Of a stretch of 23,390 nucleotides of DNA, positions 15,457 to 22,224 are shown one piece after another. Numbering within the stretch: position 1 is the stretch's first letter; each line of letters starts with the position of its first letter. Origin of the DNA: CAYURR01 sp964446745 (GTDB lineage: Bacteria > Bacillota > Clostridia > Lachnospirales > WQUN01); the NCBI GenBank assembly GCA_964446745.1, contig CAYURR010000024.1, forward strand, positions 1 through 23,390. The letters run 5' to 3'. The position numbers and the translations under genes are program-made. The notes beneath the pieces are model-generated. The model searched no databases. It worked only from the letters and a program-made list of their open reading frames with translations, and was not told the DNA's origin.

Positions 15457-15538
15457 AAGGGCGATCACCCTAACATGTTATACATACAACATGTTGGAAT
15501 GAACGCCCTTGTTCATATTCAGTATATGCAGGGTGATC
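15457..15538 (-). promoter_or_regulatory. asnB leader: ANTAR-type hexaloop hairpin, terminator-like stem and competing outer stem
   Basis: Read on the minus strand. Hexaloop hairpin: ATGAAC (15516-15511), loop AAGGGC (15510-15505), GTTCAT (15504-15499). Its loop and 3' arm start a long hairpin that pairs AAGGGCG (15510-15504) with CGCCCTT (15463-15457), continues through wobble pairs and ends in AACATGTT/AACATGTT (15495-15488 with 15479-15472). It is followed by the weak T-tract TTTATT. A competing perfect 9-bp stem pairs GATCACCCT (15538-15530) with AGGGTGATC (15471-15463). That stem is compatible with the hexaloop hairpin but not with the long hairpin. Loop A1 and G4 match the known ANTAR RNA target. 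Confidence 0.65.
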
Positions 15539-16766
15539 AACGTTGATACTTCCCGAGCTTTTGATGTCGGGCCTCCTTTGTAAATGCCATCAAGCCCGGC
15601 TTTTCACATATCAGAGCAAAGTCAATGGAGTCAAGAGGTGTTCCTTCTCTAATCAAGCTTGTGTAAATGCCGGCCTTTTCCACATTTCCGACAAGGATAA
15701 AGCCGTTTAGTCTGTTGTCACTGTAAAATAAACGCTTTAAAGCGGATTTACCGCTCTCGGCATATATCTCGCCCAGATAGTTTCCCGCAGTAACGATATG
15801 AAGTCCGAAAAAGCCGATGGCATTCATCGGAATAGCCTTGTCAAAGCTCATATTGCCTCCGGCCATGTTGATGCCCGCGCATTCGCCTTGCATATAAGCG
15901 TTGGGTAAAAGCGCCATGATTCGGCTCTGCCCGCTTGAAACATCCTGTGTTTGGGTACAGTCGCCGGCGGCATATATGTCTTTAACGGATGTCTCTGATC
16001 TTTGGTTTATAACGATGCCCTTATCTACAAATGCAATATTACTCAAAAGTGAAGTGTTAGGACGAACCCCCACCGCCAATACCAAAAGGTCAAAATCTAT
16101 CTTCTCTGCGTTATCAAGTATAGCACGGTTACCATCAAAGGCTTTAACGCCTGAGGATAGACGGAATTCCATACCCTTACTTTCCAGATGATCCTGTACT
16201 ATCCTCGCGCTGTCTTCATCCAATATGCTGGACAATATCCGAGGCGCAAGATCGATTACAGTGATACTGTGCACCTTTTCAGATATCCCTTCGGCGCATT
16301 TTAGACCGATCAATCCCGCGCCCACTATCAACACCTTCTTGTCCTTGCTCAAGGCGTTATCAAGCCTTTGGGCATCGTCGAGGCTCATAAAGGTAAATTT
16401 ATCCGAAACCGTATCAAGGCCATCGAATGGGGGGACAAATGCGGAGGAACCTGTTCCGACAAGCAGCTTGTCATACGGTATAACGCTGCCGTCATCCAAT
16501 ACTACCTGCTTTTCACCGGGCAAAATTTTTGTTACGGTTTTATCGGCAAGGAGTGTACATCCGTTTTTATTATAAAAATCATCGTCTCGATATTTCATTC
16601 TCTGCTCGTCTGTCTTGCCTTGCAGGAGATAGGAAATGAGCGGACGTGAGTATGTATGATGTGGTTCACTTGATATTACGGTGATTTCACTTTGCTGATC
16701 AATCTGACGGATACCCTCTACTGCGCCTATACCGGCGGTTGAGTTTCCGATTATCACATATCTCAT
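15537..16766 (-). CDS. NAD(P)/FAD-dependent oxidoreductase
   Basis: A flavoprotein of the pyridine nucleotide-disulphide reductase fold, resembling rubredoxin/nitrite reductase-type NADH oxidoreductases. An N-terminal FAD site, IIGNSTAGIGAVEGI, is followed by an NAD(P) site, VLIVGAGLIGLKCAEG, near 145, and the FAD-binding motif DIYAAGDC near 265. The start is chosen at ATG 16766 (MRYVIIGNS), the usual family start; a GTG at 16775 overlaps the ferredoxin stop by 4 nt and is possible. It directly follows the multi-cluster ferredoxin gene, so the two probably pass electrons between NAD(P)H and ferredoxin. In other Clostridia such a pair often accompanies glutamate synthase domains; here it accompanies asnB, and no glutamate synthase is present. 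Confidence 0.88.
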   Translation of the reverse strand: MRYVIIGNSTAGIGAVEGIRQIDQQSEITVISSEPHHTYSRPLISYLLQGKTDEQRMKYRDDDFYNKNGCTLLADKTVTKILPGEKQVVLDDGSVIPYDKLLVGTGSSAFVPPFDGLDTVSDKFTFMSLDDAQRLDNALSKDKKVLIVGAGLIGLKCAEGISEKVHSITVIDLAPRILSSILDEDSARIVQDHLESKGMEFRLSSGVKAFDGNRAILDNAEKIDFDLLVLAVGVRPNTSLLSNIAFVDKGIVINQRSETSVKDIYAAGDCTQTQDVSSGQSRIMALLPNAYMQGECAGINMAGGNMSFDKAIPMNAIGFFGLHIVTAGNYLGEIYAESGKSALKRLFYSDNRLNGFILVGNVEKAGIYTSLIREGTPLDSIDFALICEKPGLMAFTKEARHQKLGKYQR

Positions 16767-16771
16767 TCTGT

Positions 16772-17218
16772 TCACCCTCTCTCCTCAAAAACTATTGCAC
16801 CGTTAGGACATCCCTTGACGCAGGCCGGTGTACCATCCACGGATTTGGCGCACAGCTCGCATTTTTGCACAGCTCCGTCCTCTGATGGTGAGATCGCACC
16901 ATATGGGCAGCTCACAATACAAGTGTAGCAGCCGATGCACTTGTCTCTATTGATGGATATTAGGCCATCCGAAACGGTCAAGGCGCCCGTGATGCATCCC
17001 TTCACGCATAGCGGCTCATGGCAGTGGCGGCAGGAAACAGCAAAGCTCACGCCGTCTTTCTCCTCTATCTTTATTCTCGGATATATTTTTATATCCTTGA
17101 GCGCCGTTGCCATGTCCATTTTATTTGCACTGCCCTCGATGACAGAAGCATATGCACAGTAGTATTCGCACAGATGGCAGCCAAGACACCATTTTTCATT
17201 CACATATACCCTTTTCAA
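16772..17218 (-). CDS. Four-cluster 4Fe-4S ferredoxin
   Basis: The start is chosen at TTG 17218 (MKRVYVNEKWC), with GAGAGGTGA just upstream; longer starts run into the leader hairpin. The 148 residues carry 16 cysteines in four sets: C11-C14-C17-C21, C63-C66-C71-C75, C94-C97-C100-C104 and C120-C123-C133-C137, enough for four cubane clusters in the style of DmsB/HycB electron-transfer subunits. It is cytoplasmic, without a signal peptide. The next gene, an FAD oxidoreductase, starts 6 nt after the stop, so the two are likely partners in an electron-transfer unit tied to nitrogen assimilation. Confidence 0.9.
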   Translation of the reverse strand: MKRVYVNEKWCLGCHLCEYYCAYASVIEGSANKMDMATALKDIKIYPRIKIEEKDGVSFAVSCRHCHEPLCVKGCITGALTVSDGLISINRDKCIGCYTCIVSCPYGAISPSEDGAVQKCELCAKSVDGTPACVKGCPNGAIVFEERG

Positions 17219-17254
17219 TCGCTCACCTCTCCCAAACGTATTTATTTTACGCAA

Positions 17255-17320
17255 AAAGGCGTTCATCAGATAATGTGGGCAAGTTACACACATTATCTGA
17301 TGAACGCCTTTGTTCAACGG
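17255..17320 (-). promoter_or_regulatory. Ferredoxin-operon leader: ANTAR-type hexaloop and 23-bp terminator
   Basis: Read on the minus strand. A 5-bp hairpin TGAAC (17316-17312), loop AAAGGC (17311-17306), GTTCA (17305-17301). The loop and 3' arm are also the start of a perfect 23-bp stem (17311-17289 with 17277-17255, 11-nt loop) followed by TTTTTGCG. The two folds exclude each other, as in antitermination. The predicted start of transcription is near 17320, so the hexaloop hairpin opens almost at the first base. Terminated RNA would be about 68 nt; the ferredoxin TTG lies 37 nt past the stem. Confidence 0.7.
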
Positions 17321-17325
17321 GTGTA

Positions 17326-17354
17326 AGAATACTTCAAAAATTAAAAATTGTCAA
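17326..17354 (-). promoter_or_regulatory. Promoter of the ferredoxin-oxidoreductase-asnB operon
   Basis: On the minus strand, TTGACA (17354-17349) and TATTCT (17331-17326) are 17 nt apart. The -35 is consensus and forms part of the inverted repeat shared with the divergent asnA promoter. Confidence 0.65.
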
Positions 17355-17366
17355 GTTATGCAGATG

Positions 17367-17395
17367 TTGACAATCAAAAAACACTGTGCTATAGT
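17367..17395 (+). promoter_or_regulatory. Promoter of the asnA-amt operon
   Basis: TTGACA (17367-17372) and TATAGT (17390-17395) are separated by exactly 17 nt. Transcription should begin near 17401, only about seven bases before the hexaloop hairpin at 17408. Confidence 0.8.
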
Positions 17396-17407
17396 GGCGT
17401 TCATAAA

Positions 17408-17450
17408 CAGCAAAGACGCTGTGGACTCTTGTCCGCAGCGTCTTTTTTTG
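17408..17450 (+). promoter_or_regulatory. asnA leader: ANTAR-type hexaloop and intrinsic terminator
   Basis: A 5-bp hairpin ACAGC (17408-17412), loop AAAGAC (17413-17418), GCTGT (17419-17423). The loop and 3' arm are the 5' arm of a 15-bp stem (17413-17427 with 17432-17446, one G-U pair, loop TCTT) followed by a T-tract (17444-17450). The terminator lies between the promoter and the asnA ribosome site, so read-through must be controlled for asnA and amt to be expressed. Terminated RNA would be about 50 nt. Confidence 0.75.
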
Positions 17451-17485
17451 TTTTCAATTATTTATTTTCAGAGAGGATGTTATCT

Positions 17486-18493
17486 ATGAGTAAAGTAATC
17501 GTACCAAAGGGTTATCGTCCGTTGCTGCCGATCTACGAGACCCAAACGGCTATCGGCCTGATCAAGAGGACATTTGAGGATAGTCTTTCGATGGCCTTAA
17601 ATCTCAAGCGGGTATCGGCTCCGCTTTTTGTGGAGCCTCAAACGGGTCTGAATGATGATCTGAACGGCGTTGAGCGTCCCGTCGAGTTTGATATAAAAGA
17701 AACAGGCGCCAATGCGCAAATCGTACATTCGCTGGCAAAGTGGAAGCGTATGGCTTTACATAAATATGGCTTCCCGGTGGGTGAGGGTATCTATACAGAT
17801 ATGAATGCCGTGCGCCGAGATGAGGAAATGGATAACCTGCATTCCATTTACGTTGATCAATGGGACTGGGAGATGGTTATTGATCGTGCCGGACGGAATC
17901 TGGATGCGCTAAAAGAAACGGTGCGCAAGATCGTCGGGGCTATTTGCGATACACAGGAGCGCTTGTCAAAGGCTTACCCGAGCCTGCCTGCCGTTTTGTC
18001 TCGAGAGGTCAGTTTTATCACCACGCAGGAGTTGGAATACCTGTACCCGTCATTATCGCCGAAGGAAAGGGAAAACTCATATCTCAGAGAGCACAAGACC
18101 GCTTTTATTATGCAGATCGGTGACATACTAAAATCCGGCATCAGGCATGACGGCAGGGCACCGGATTATGATGACTGGGCATTAAACGGAGATATCATGT
18201 TCTGGAGCGATGTACTGGAATGCGCATTTGAGGTCTCCTCAATGGGTATACGCGTAGATGAAAAGTCCTTGGATGAGCAGTTGACAAAATCAAGTTGCGA
18301 CCATCGGCGCAAGCTGTCGTTCCATGCTGCATTACTCGCCGGAGAGCTGCCGTTAACGATGGGCGGGGGCATCGGCCAATCACGGCTGTGTATGTTGCTT
18401 TTAGGAAAGGCGCATATCGGAGAGGTGCAGGTTTCGGTATGGGATAAGGATACATTATCTCGTTGCAAATGCGCAGGCATCGAATTGTTATAA
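17486..18493 (+). CDS. asnA: Aspartate-ammonia ligase (asparagine synthetase A)
   Basis: Makes asparagine from aspartate, ammonia and ATP in the cytoplasm. The ATG at 17486 (MSKVIVPKGYRPLL) has GAGAGG nine bases upstream and gives 335 residues, close to the 330 of the E. coli enzyme. Class II tRNA-synthetase-like motifs are visible: APLFVEPQTGLNDDLNGVER near 45, ALHKYGFPVGEGIYTDMNA near 90, and the C-terminal GGGIGQSRLCMLLLGKAHIG, a class II motif 3 with its arginine. The ammonium channel gene follows after 16 nt, so substrate uptake and use are co-expressed. It is divergent from an operon carrying the glutamine-dependent enzyme AsnB. Confidence 0.94.
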   Translation: MSKVIVPKGYRPLLPIYETQTAIGLIKRTFEDSLSMALNLKRVSAPLFVEPQTGLNDDLNGVERPVEFDIKETGANAQIVHSLAKWKRMALHKYGFPVGEGIYTDMNAVRRDEEMDNLHSIYVDQWDWEMVIDRAGRNLDALKETVRKIVGAICDTQERLSKAYPSLPAVLSREVSFITTQELEYLYPSLSPKERENSYLREHKTAFIMQIGDILKSGIRHDGRAPDYDDWALNGDIMFWSDVLECAFEVSSMGIRVDEKSLDEQLTKSSCDHRRKLSFHAALLAGELPLTMGGGIGQSRLCMLLLGKAHIGEVQVSVWDKDTLSRCKCAGIELL

Positions 18494-18509
18494 GTCTGGA
18501 GGGAAGGAT

Positions 18510-20165
18510 ATGTATTTAGCGGTAGATACCATCTGGGTCTTACTTGGTGCGGCGTTGGTTTTCTTTATGCAAGCGGGTTTTGCCATGGTGGAAACCGGCT
18601 TTACCCGGGCCAAAAACGCCGGAAACATTATTATGAAAAACCTGATGGACTTTTCGGTGGGTACACTGGTCTTTTGGCTGATAGGATTTGGGCTGATGTT
18701 TGCGGGAGACGGTCCGTTTGTAGGAGGCATGGACTTTTTTATACGAGGTGAATATGGAAGCAGTGTGCCGGGGAGCGCGTTTATCATATTTCAAACAGTG
18801 TTCTGTGCCACCGCCGCAACAATCGTCTCGGGTGCCATGGCCGAAAGAACGAAATTCTCGTCTTATCTAATTTACAGTTTAATAATCAGCGCGTTGATTT
18901 ATCCCATATCCGGTCACTGGATATGGGGCGGCGGCTGGCTGAGTCAGCTTGGCTTCCACGATTTCGCGGGTTCGACAGCCGTACATATGGTGGGCGGTGT
19001 AGCCGCATTGGTTGGTGCTAAGATTTTGGGACCTCGCATCGGCAAGTTTGGAAAAAAAGGGGAGGTTCGAGCGATACCCGGTCACAGCCTTACACTCGGC
19101 GCGTTGGGTGTATTCATACTGTGGTTCTGCTGGTTCGGGTTCAACGGATGCTCCACCGTATCTATGACCGGTGATGATATGATCGTGTCGGCATCCAATA
19201 TCTTTGTTACCACAAACATTGCCGCCGCTACGGCTGCGACGGTCGTGATGATTATTACATGGATTCGTTATAAAAAGCCGGATGTTTCAATGACGTTAAA
19301 CGGTGCATTGGCCGGGCTTGTGGCTATTACGGCAGGCTGTGACATGGTATCCCCGATCGGCGCATTTTGTATCGGTCTGATTTCCGCATTTGTAGTAGTG
19401 TTTGGAATTGAATTCGTAGAAAAGGTATTAAAAATAGACGACCCTGTGGGTGCGATCGGCGTTCATGGCATGTGCGGTGCGACCGGTACCATTTTAACCG
19501 GCGTGTTCGCGTTGGATGGCGGACTGCTCTACGGCGGTGGAATGGCATTTTTGGGTGTGCAGGTATTGGGTGTGCTGTCTGTTGCATTATGGGTTGCCGT
19601 GACGATGACGGTTGTCTTTATCCTTATAAAGAAGACGGTAGGATTACGCGTATCTTACTCGGAGGAACTGGCGGGTCTGGATATAATGGAACACGGCCTT
19701 GAGAGCAGCTATGCAGACTTTAAAACTCAAGACGATAGAACGACACCGACGAGCGCAGCCGTGCCTATGGATCAAGCCGTTCCTGTAGTAGGTACATCGA
19801 AACCGGATGCAAGGATCACTAAGGTTGTGATTGTCACGAAGCAGAGCAAGTTTGAAACCCTAAAGGCCTCTCTTGACCAAATAGGCATTACAGGCATGAC
19901 GGTAACACAGGTCTTGGGATGCGGTATGCAAAAGGGGGGACGGGAGTATTATCGTGGAGTCCCGTTGGAAACCACTCTGCTGCCCAAAGTGAAGGTAGAG
20001 ATAGTGATCTGCAAGGTGCCCCTGACATTGTTGGTCGAGACTGTCAAGAAAGCCTTGTACACGGGTAACATTGGTGATGGCAAGTTGTTTATCTATGATG
20101 TAGAGAATGTCATTAAGGTACGCACAGGCGAGGAGGGTTATGATGCCCTTCAAGATGAAGAATAA
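18510..20165 (+). CDS. amt: Ammonium transporter fused to a P-II regulatory domain
   Basis: A 551-residue fusion. Residues 1-400 are an Amt/Mep channel of about eleven helices, with METGFTRAKN near the N-terminus and conserved pore histidines in VHMVGG and IGVHGMCGATG. A polar linker (about 400-432) leads to a P-II (GlnB/GlnK) domain at about 433-545. That domain has the QVLGCGMQKGG stretch, a T-loop REYYRGVP that keeps its tyrosine, and the C-terminal signature GDGKLFIYDVENVIKVRTGE. P-II proteins sense ATP, ADP and 2-oxoglutarate and plug Amt channels, so fusion gives built-in control. The ATG has GGAGG seven bases upstream. No separate glnK gene is present. Confidence 0.95.
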   Translation: MYLAVDTIWVLLGAALVFFMQAGFAMVETGFTRAKNAGNIIMKNLMDFSVGTLVFWLIGFGLMFAGDGPFVGGMDFFIRGEYGSSVPGSAFIIFQTVFCATAATIVSGAMAERTKFSSYLIYSLIISALIYPISGHWIWGGGWLSQLGFHDFAGSTAVHMVGGVAALVGAKILGPRIGKFGKKGEVRAIPGHSLTLGALGVFILWFCWFGFNGCSTVSMTGDDMIVSASNIFVTTNIAAATAATVVMIITWIRYKKPDVSMTLNGALAGLVAITAGCDMVSPIGAFCIGLISAFVVVFGIEFVEKVLKIDDPVGAIGVHGMCGATGTILTGVFALDGGLLYGGGMAFLGVQVLGVLSVALWVAVTMTVVFILIKKTVGLRVSYSEELAGLDIMEHGLESSYADFKTQDDRTTPTSAAVPMDQAVPVVGTSKPDARITKVVIVTKQSKFETLKASLDQIGITGMTVTQVLGCGMQKGGREYYRGVPLETTLLPKVKVEIVICKVPLTLLVETVKKALYTGNIGDGKLFIYDVENVIKVRTGEEGYDALQDEE

Positions 20166-20179
20166 ACGTTGAGCGTATC

Positions 20180-21001
20180 TTATGAAGGAAGTTTTTTTCC
20201 AGCGGCGGCATGGATACCCTCGATAACGGCGTATTCAAGGCCGCCTTTTTGCATTGCGGCGAGACCCTTGACGGTTATACCGCCCGGTGAGCAGACCGCA
20301 TCGATCAGCTCGCGCGGGTGATTGCCTGTTTCGGTGAGTGTGCGCATCGTGCCCGTGATCGAGTGAGCAATGATTTCAAGCGCTTGGGTTTTGTTCATCC
20401 CAAGCATCACGGCGGCCTGCGCGGCTGCGTCCGCAAACAATAATGCATACGCGGGCATACATGCGGCTATTGACGTAAACAGATCGAGCTTGTCCTCCGT
20501 TATTACAAATGCCTTTCCGATCGCGTTAAACAGTGCGGTAATGTCCGAGACATGTTCAGGTGTAGCCGAGGCATTCGGGCATATGGCGGTCGTTGAGCAC
20601 ATAATTTGTGCGTTTATATTAGGCATTACCCGGATGACCGGTATGCTTGAGCCTGTGGTTGCGGTGCACAGCCCAAAGGCTATTTTTTCTAGGCTCACAC
20701 CGGCTGCGGCCGATACGAACAATTTGTTACGTACAAGCTCACCGAGGATCGTGGCAATGTGGCCAAGCAAGTCGGTTACGTCGGCGGGTTTTACGACGAT
20801 CACTATAACATCGCATGATTCACATACCTCGGATATATCATGCGCACATCTCGCACCGGTAGCTTGCTCGAGTGTCTTGGCCGCATTCTCATATTTATCG
20901 TACAGGACGGTGTGCGCAGCGGACAAAACCCCTCCGTTTATGCTGCCCGTTACAATAGCCGACCCCAATTTTCCACAGCCTATAAAGCCGAATTTATTCA
21001 T
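20180..21001 (-). CDS. proC: Pyrroline-5-carboxylate reductase
   Basis: Reduces pyrroline-5-carboxylate to proline with NAD(P)H, the last step of proline synthesis. The ATG at 21001 (MNKFGFIGCGKLG) has GGAGG five bases upstream; a longer in-frame start has none. The 274-residue protein has the N-terminal dinucleotide fold FIGCGKLGSAIVTG, the central VIRVMPNINAQI that is typical of ProC, and the C-terminal dimerisation signature ELIDAVCSPGGITVKGL. It is convergent with amt, 14 bp between stops, with no obvious terminator. Confidence 0.94.
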   Translation of the reverse strand: MNKFGFIGCGKLGSAIVTGSINGGVLSAAHTVLYDKYENAAKTLEQATGARCAHDISEVCESCDVIVIVVKPADVTDLLGHIATILGELVRNKLFVSAAAGVSLEKIAFGLCTATTGSSIPVIRVMPNINAQIMCSTTAICPNASATPEHVSDITALFNAIGKAFVITEDKLDLFTSIAACMPAYALLFADAAAQAAVMLGMNKTQALEIIAHSITGTMRTLTETGNHPRELIDAVCSPGGITVKGLAAMQKGGLEYAVIEGIHAAAGKKLPS

Positions 21002-21046
21002 AATATCCTCCAATTGTCTCCATATGACTCATTTATATCGGACACT

Positions 21047-21075
21047 ACTATAGCCGTCGCATTACTGAGTGTCAA
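21047..21075 (-). promoter_or_regulatory. proC promoter
   Basis: On the minus strand, TTGACA (21075-21070) and TATAGT (21052-21047) are separated by 17 nt. Transcription would start near 21040, giving a leader of about 39 nt. Confidence 0.75.
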
Positions 21076-21119
21076 CATAGTCTTTGAATCATAACTGGTA
21101 GTATTTATGCAATAAATTC

Positions 21120-21148
21120 TTGAAATGATTCGGTAAAACATGTATTAT
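21120..21148 (+). promoter_or_regulatory. mreB operon promoter
   Basis: TTGAAA (21120-21125) and TATTAT (21143-21148) are 17 nt apart. Transcription would start near 21155, with a leader of about 38 nt to the ATG at 21193. It is divergent from the proC promoter. Confidence 0.65.
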
Positions 21149-21192
21149 ACTCTGCATAATACTGAAGATGGTACAAGCGAAGGGAGAAACCA

Positions 21193-22221
21193 ATGTTTTC
21201 AAGAGACTTGGGCATAGATTTAGGTACAGCGAATACGCTGGTTTTTATAAAAGGTAAGGGAATAGTCGTAAACGAGCCATCCGTAGTCGCGGTCAATACC
21301 TCCTCGAACGAGGTGCTGTCCGTGGGTGACGAAGCCAAGCAGATGATCGGGCGTACGCCGGGCACAATAGTAGCTATACGTCCGATGAAAAACGGCGTAA
21401 TAGCGGACTTTGAGACGACCCAAGCAATGTTGAGATATTTCATAGAAAAGGCTATGCGCAGGAACTTCTTTTCCTCGAAACCGCGTGTGGTTGTGTGCGT
21501 GCCGTCCGGTGTCACAGAGGTTGAAAAGCGTGCGGTCGTGGAGGCGACGATCTCCGCTGGTGCAAGGGAACGTGATGCGTTTCTGATAGAGGAGCCGATG
21601 GCTGCCGCGATAGGCTCCGGTATGCCCATAGAATCACCGCTCGGCAGTATGATAGTCGACATCGGCGGCGGTACGAGTGAGGTCGCGGTTATTTCCCTGG
21701 GCGGCATTGTTACGAGTAAGTCGCTACGTGTAGCGGGTGATTCGCTCGACGAGCATATCGTGAACTACATCAAGAAGGAGTTCAACCTCGCGATAGGCGA
21801 GCGCACAGCCGAGGATATAAAGATTTCTATAGGATGTGTATATAACCCAGATCCAAACCTCGTCAAGGAGATACGCGGCAGAGACCTCGTCTCGGGCCTG
21901 CCAAAGACTGTAGAGATAAACGCCGTGCAGATACGCGATGCTATCGCTGAGCCGGTCTCCGCGATCGTTGACAGCATCAAGTTCACCTTGGAAAAGACAC
22001 CGCCGGAGTTGGCCGCCGATATCATGGAGTCGGGCATCATGCTCACGGGCGGCGGAGCACTGCTGTACGGATGGGACGAGCTGATCATGCATGAGACGGG
22101 TATGCCGACTGTTGTCGCACCCGAACCGTTAAACAGCGTCGCGCTCGGTACAGGTCTTGTGCTCGAGCATATCAATACACTAAAGAAGGTCTTGATTTCA
22201 CCGCGTCAGCTGAGGATGTAG
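21193..22221 (+). CDS. mreB: Rod shape-determining protein MreB
   Basis: A 342-residue bacterial actin that forms membrane-bound filaments guiding lateral wall synthesis. The N-terminal phosphate-1 loop LGIDLGTANTLVFIKGKGIV, phosphate-2 region MIVDIGGGTSEVAVIS near 155 and adenosine motif SGIMLTGGGALLYGWDEL near 285 are intact, and the length is typical of the family. MFSRDLG at the start fits the membrane-binding amphipathic N-terminus. The ATG has AAGGGAG six bases upstream. mreC and mreD follow, so it is the first gene of a canonical mreBCD operon; an Mbl or MreBH paralogue is less likely for that reason. Confidence 0.96.
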   Translation: MFSRDLGIDLGTANTLVFIKGKGIVVNEPSVVAVNTSSNEVLSVGDEAKQMIGRTPGTIVAIRPMKNGVIADFETTQAMLRYFIEKAMRRNFFSSKPRVVVCVPSGVTEVEKRAVVEATISAGARERDAFLIEEPMAAAIGSGMPIESPLGSMIVDIGGGTSEVAVISLGGIVTSKSLRVAGDSLDEHIVNYIKKEFNLAIGERTAEDIKISIGCVYNPDPNLVKEIRGRDLVSGLPKTVEINAVQIRDAIAEPVSAIVDSIKFTLEKTPPELAADIMESGIMLTGGGALLYGWDELIMHETGMPTVVAPEPLNSVALGTGLVLEHINTLKKVLISPRQLRM

Positions 22222-22224
22222 GGA

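Noticed and set aside
15488..15526. A second ANTAR hexaloop hairpin upstream in the asnB leader
   Set aside because: The only candidate, CATAT-ACTGA-ATATG on the minus strand (15528-15514), has a five-base loop and shares three bases with the hexaloop hairpin, so it does not fit the motif.
17255..17450. T-box or glutamine riboswitch as the explanation of the asnA and ferredoxin leaders
   Set aside because: The leaders are only about 50-100 nt. No T-box (the AGGGUGG-type antiterminator sequence) or specifier loop was seen, and the three-stem glutamine riboswitch core was not found.
20370..21053. 227-codon plus-strand frame opposite proC
   Set aside because: proC has complete motifs and a good ribosome site; this frame is its antisense shadow.
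21105..21707. 200-codon minus-strand frame opposite mreB
   Set aside because: It is antisense to the conserved mreB nucleotide-binding motifs and covers the mreB promoter.
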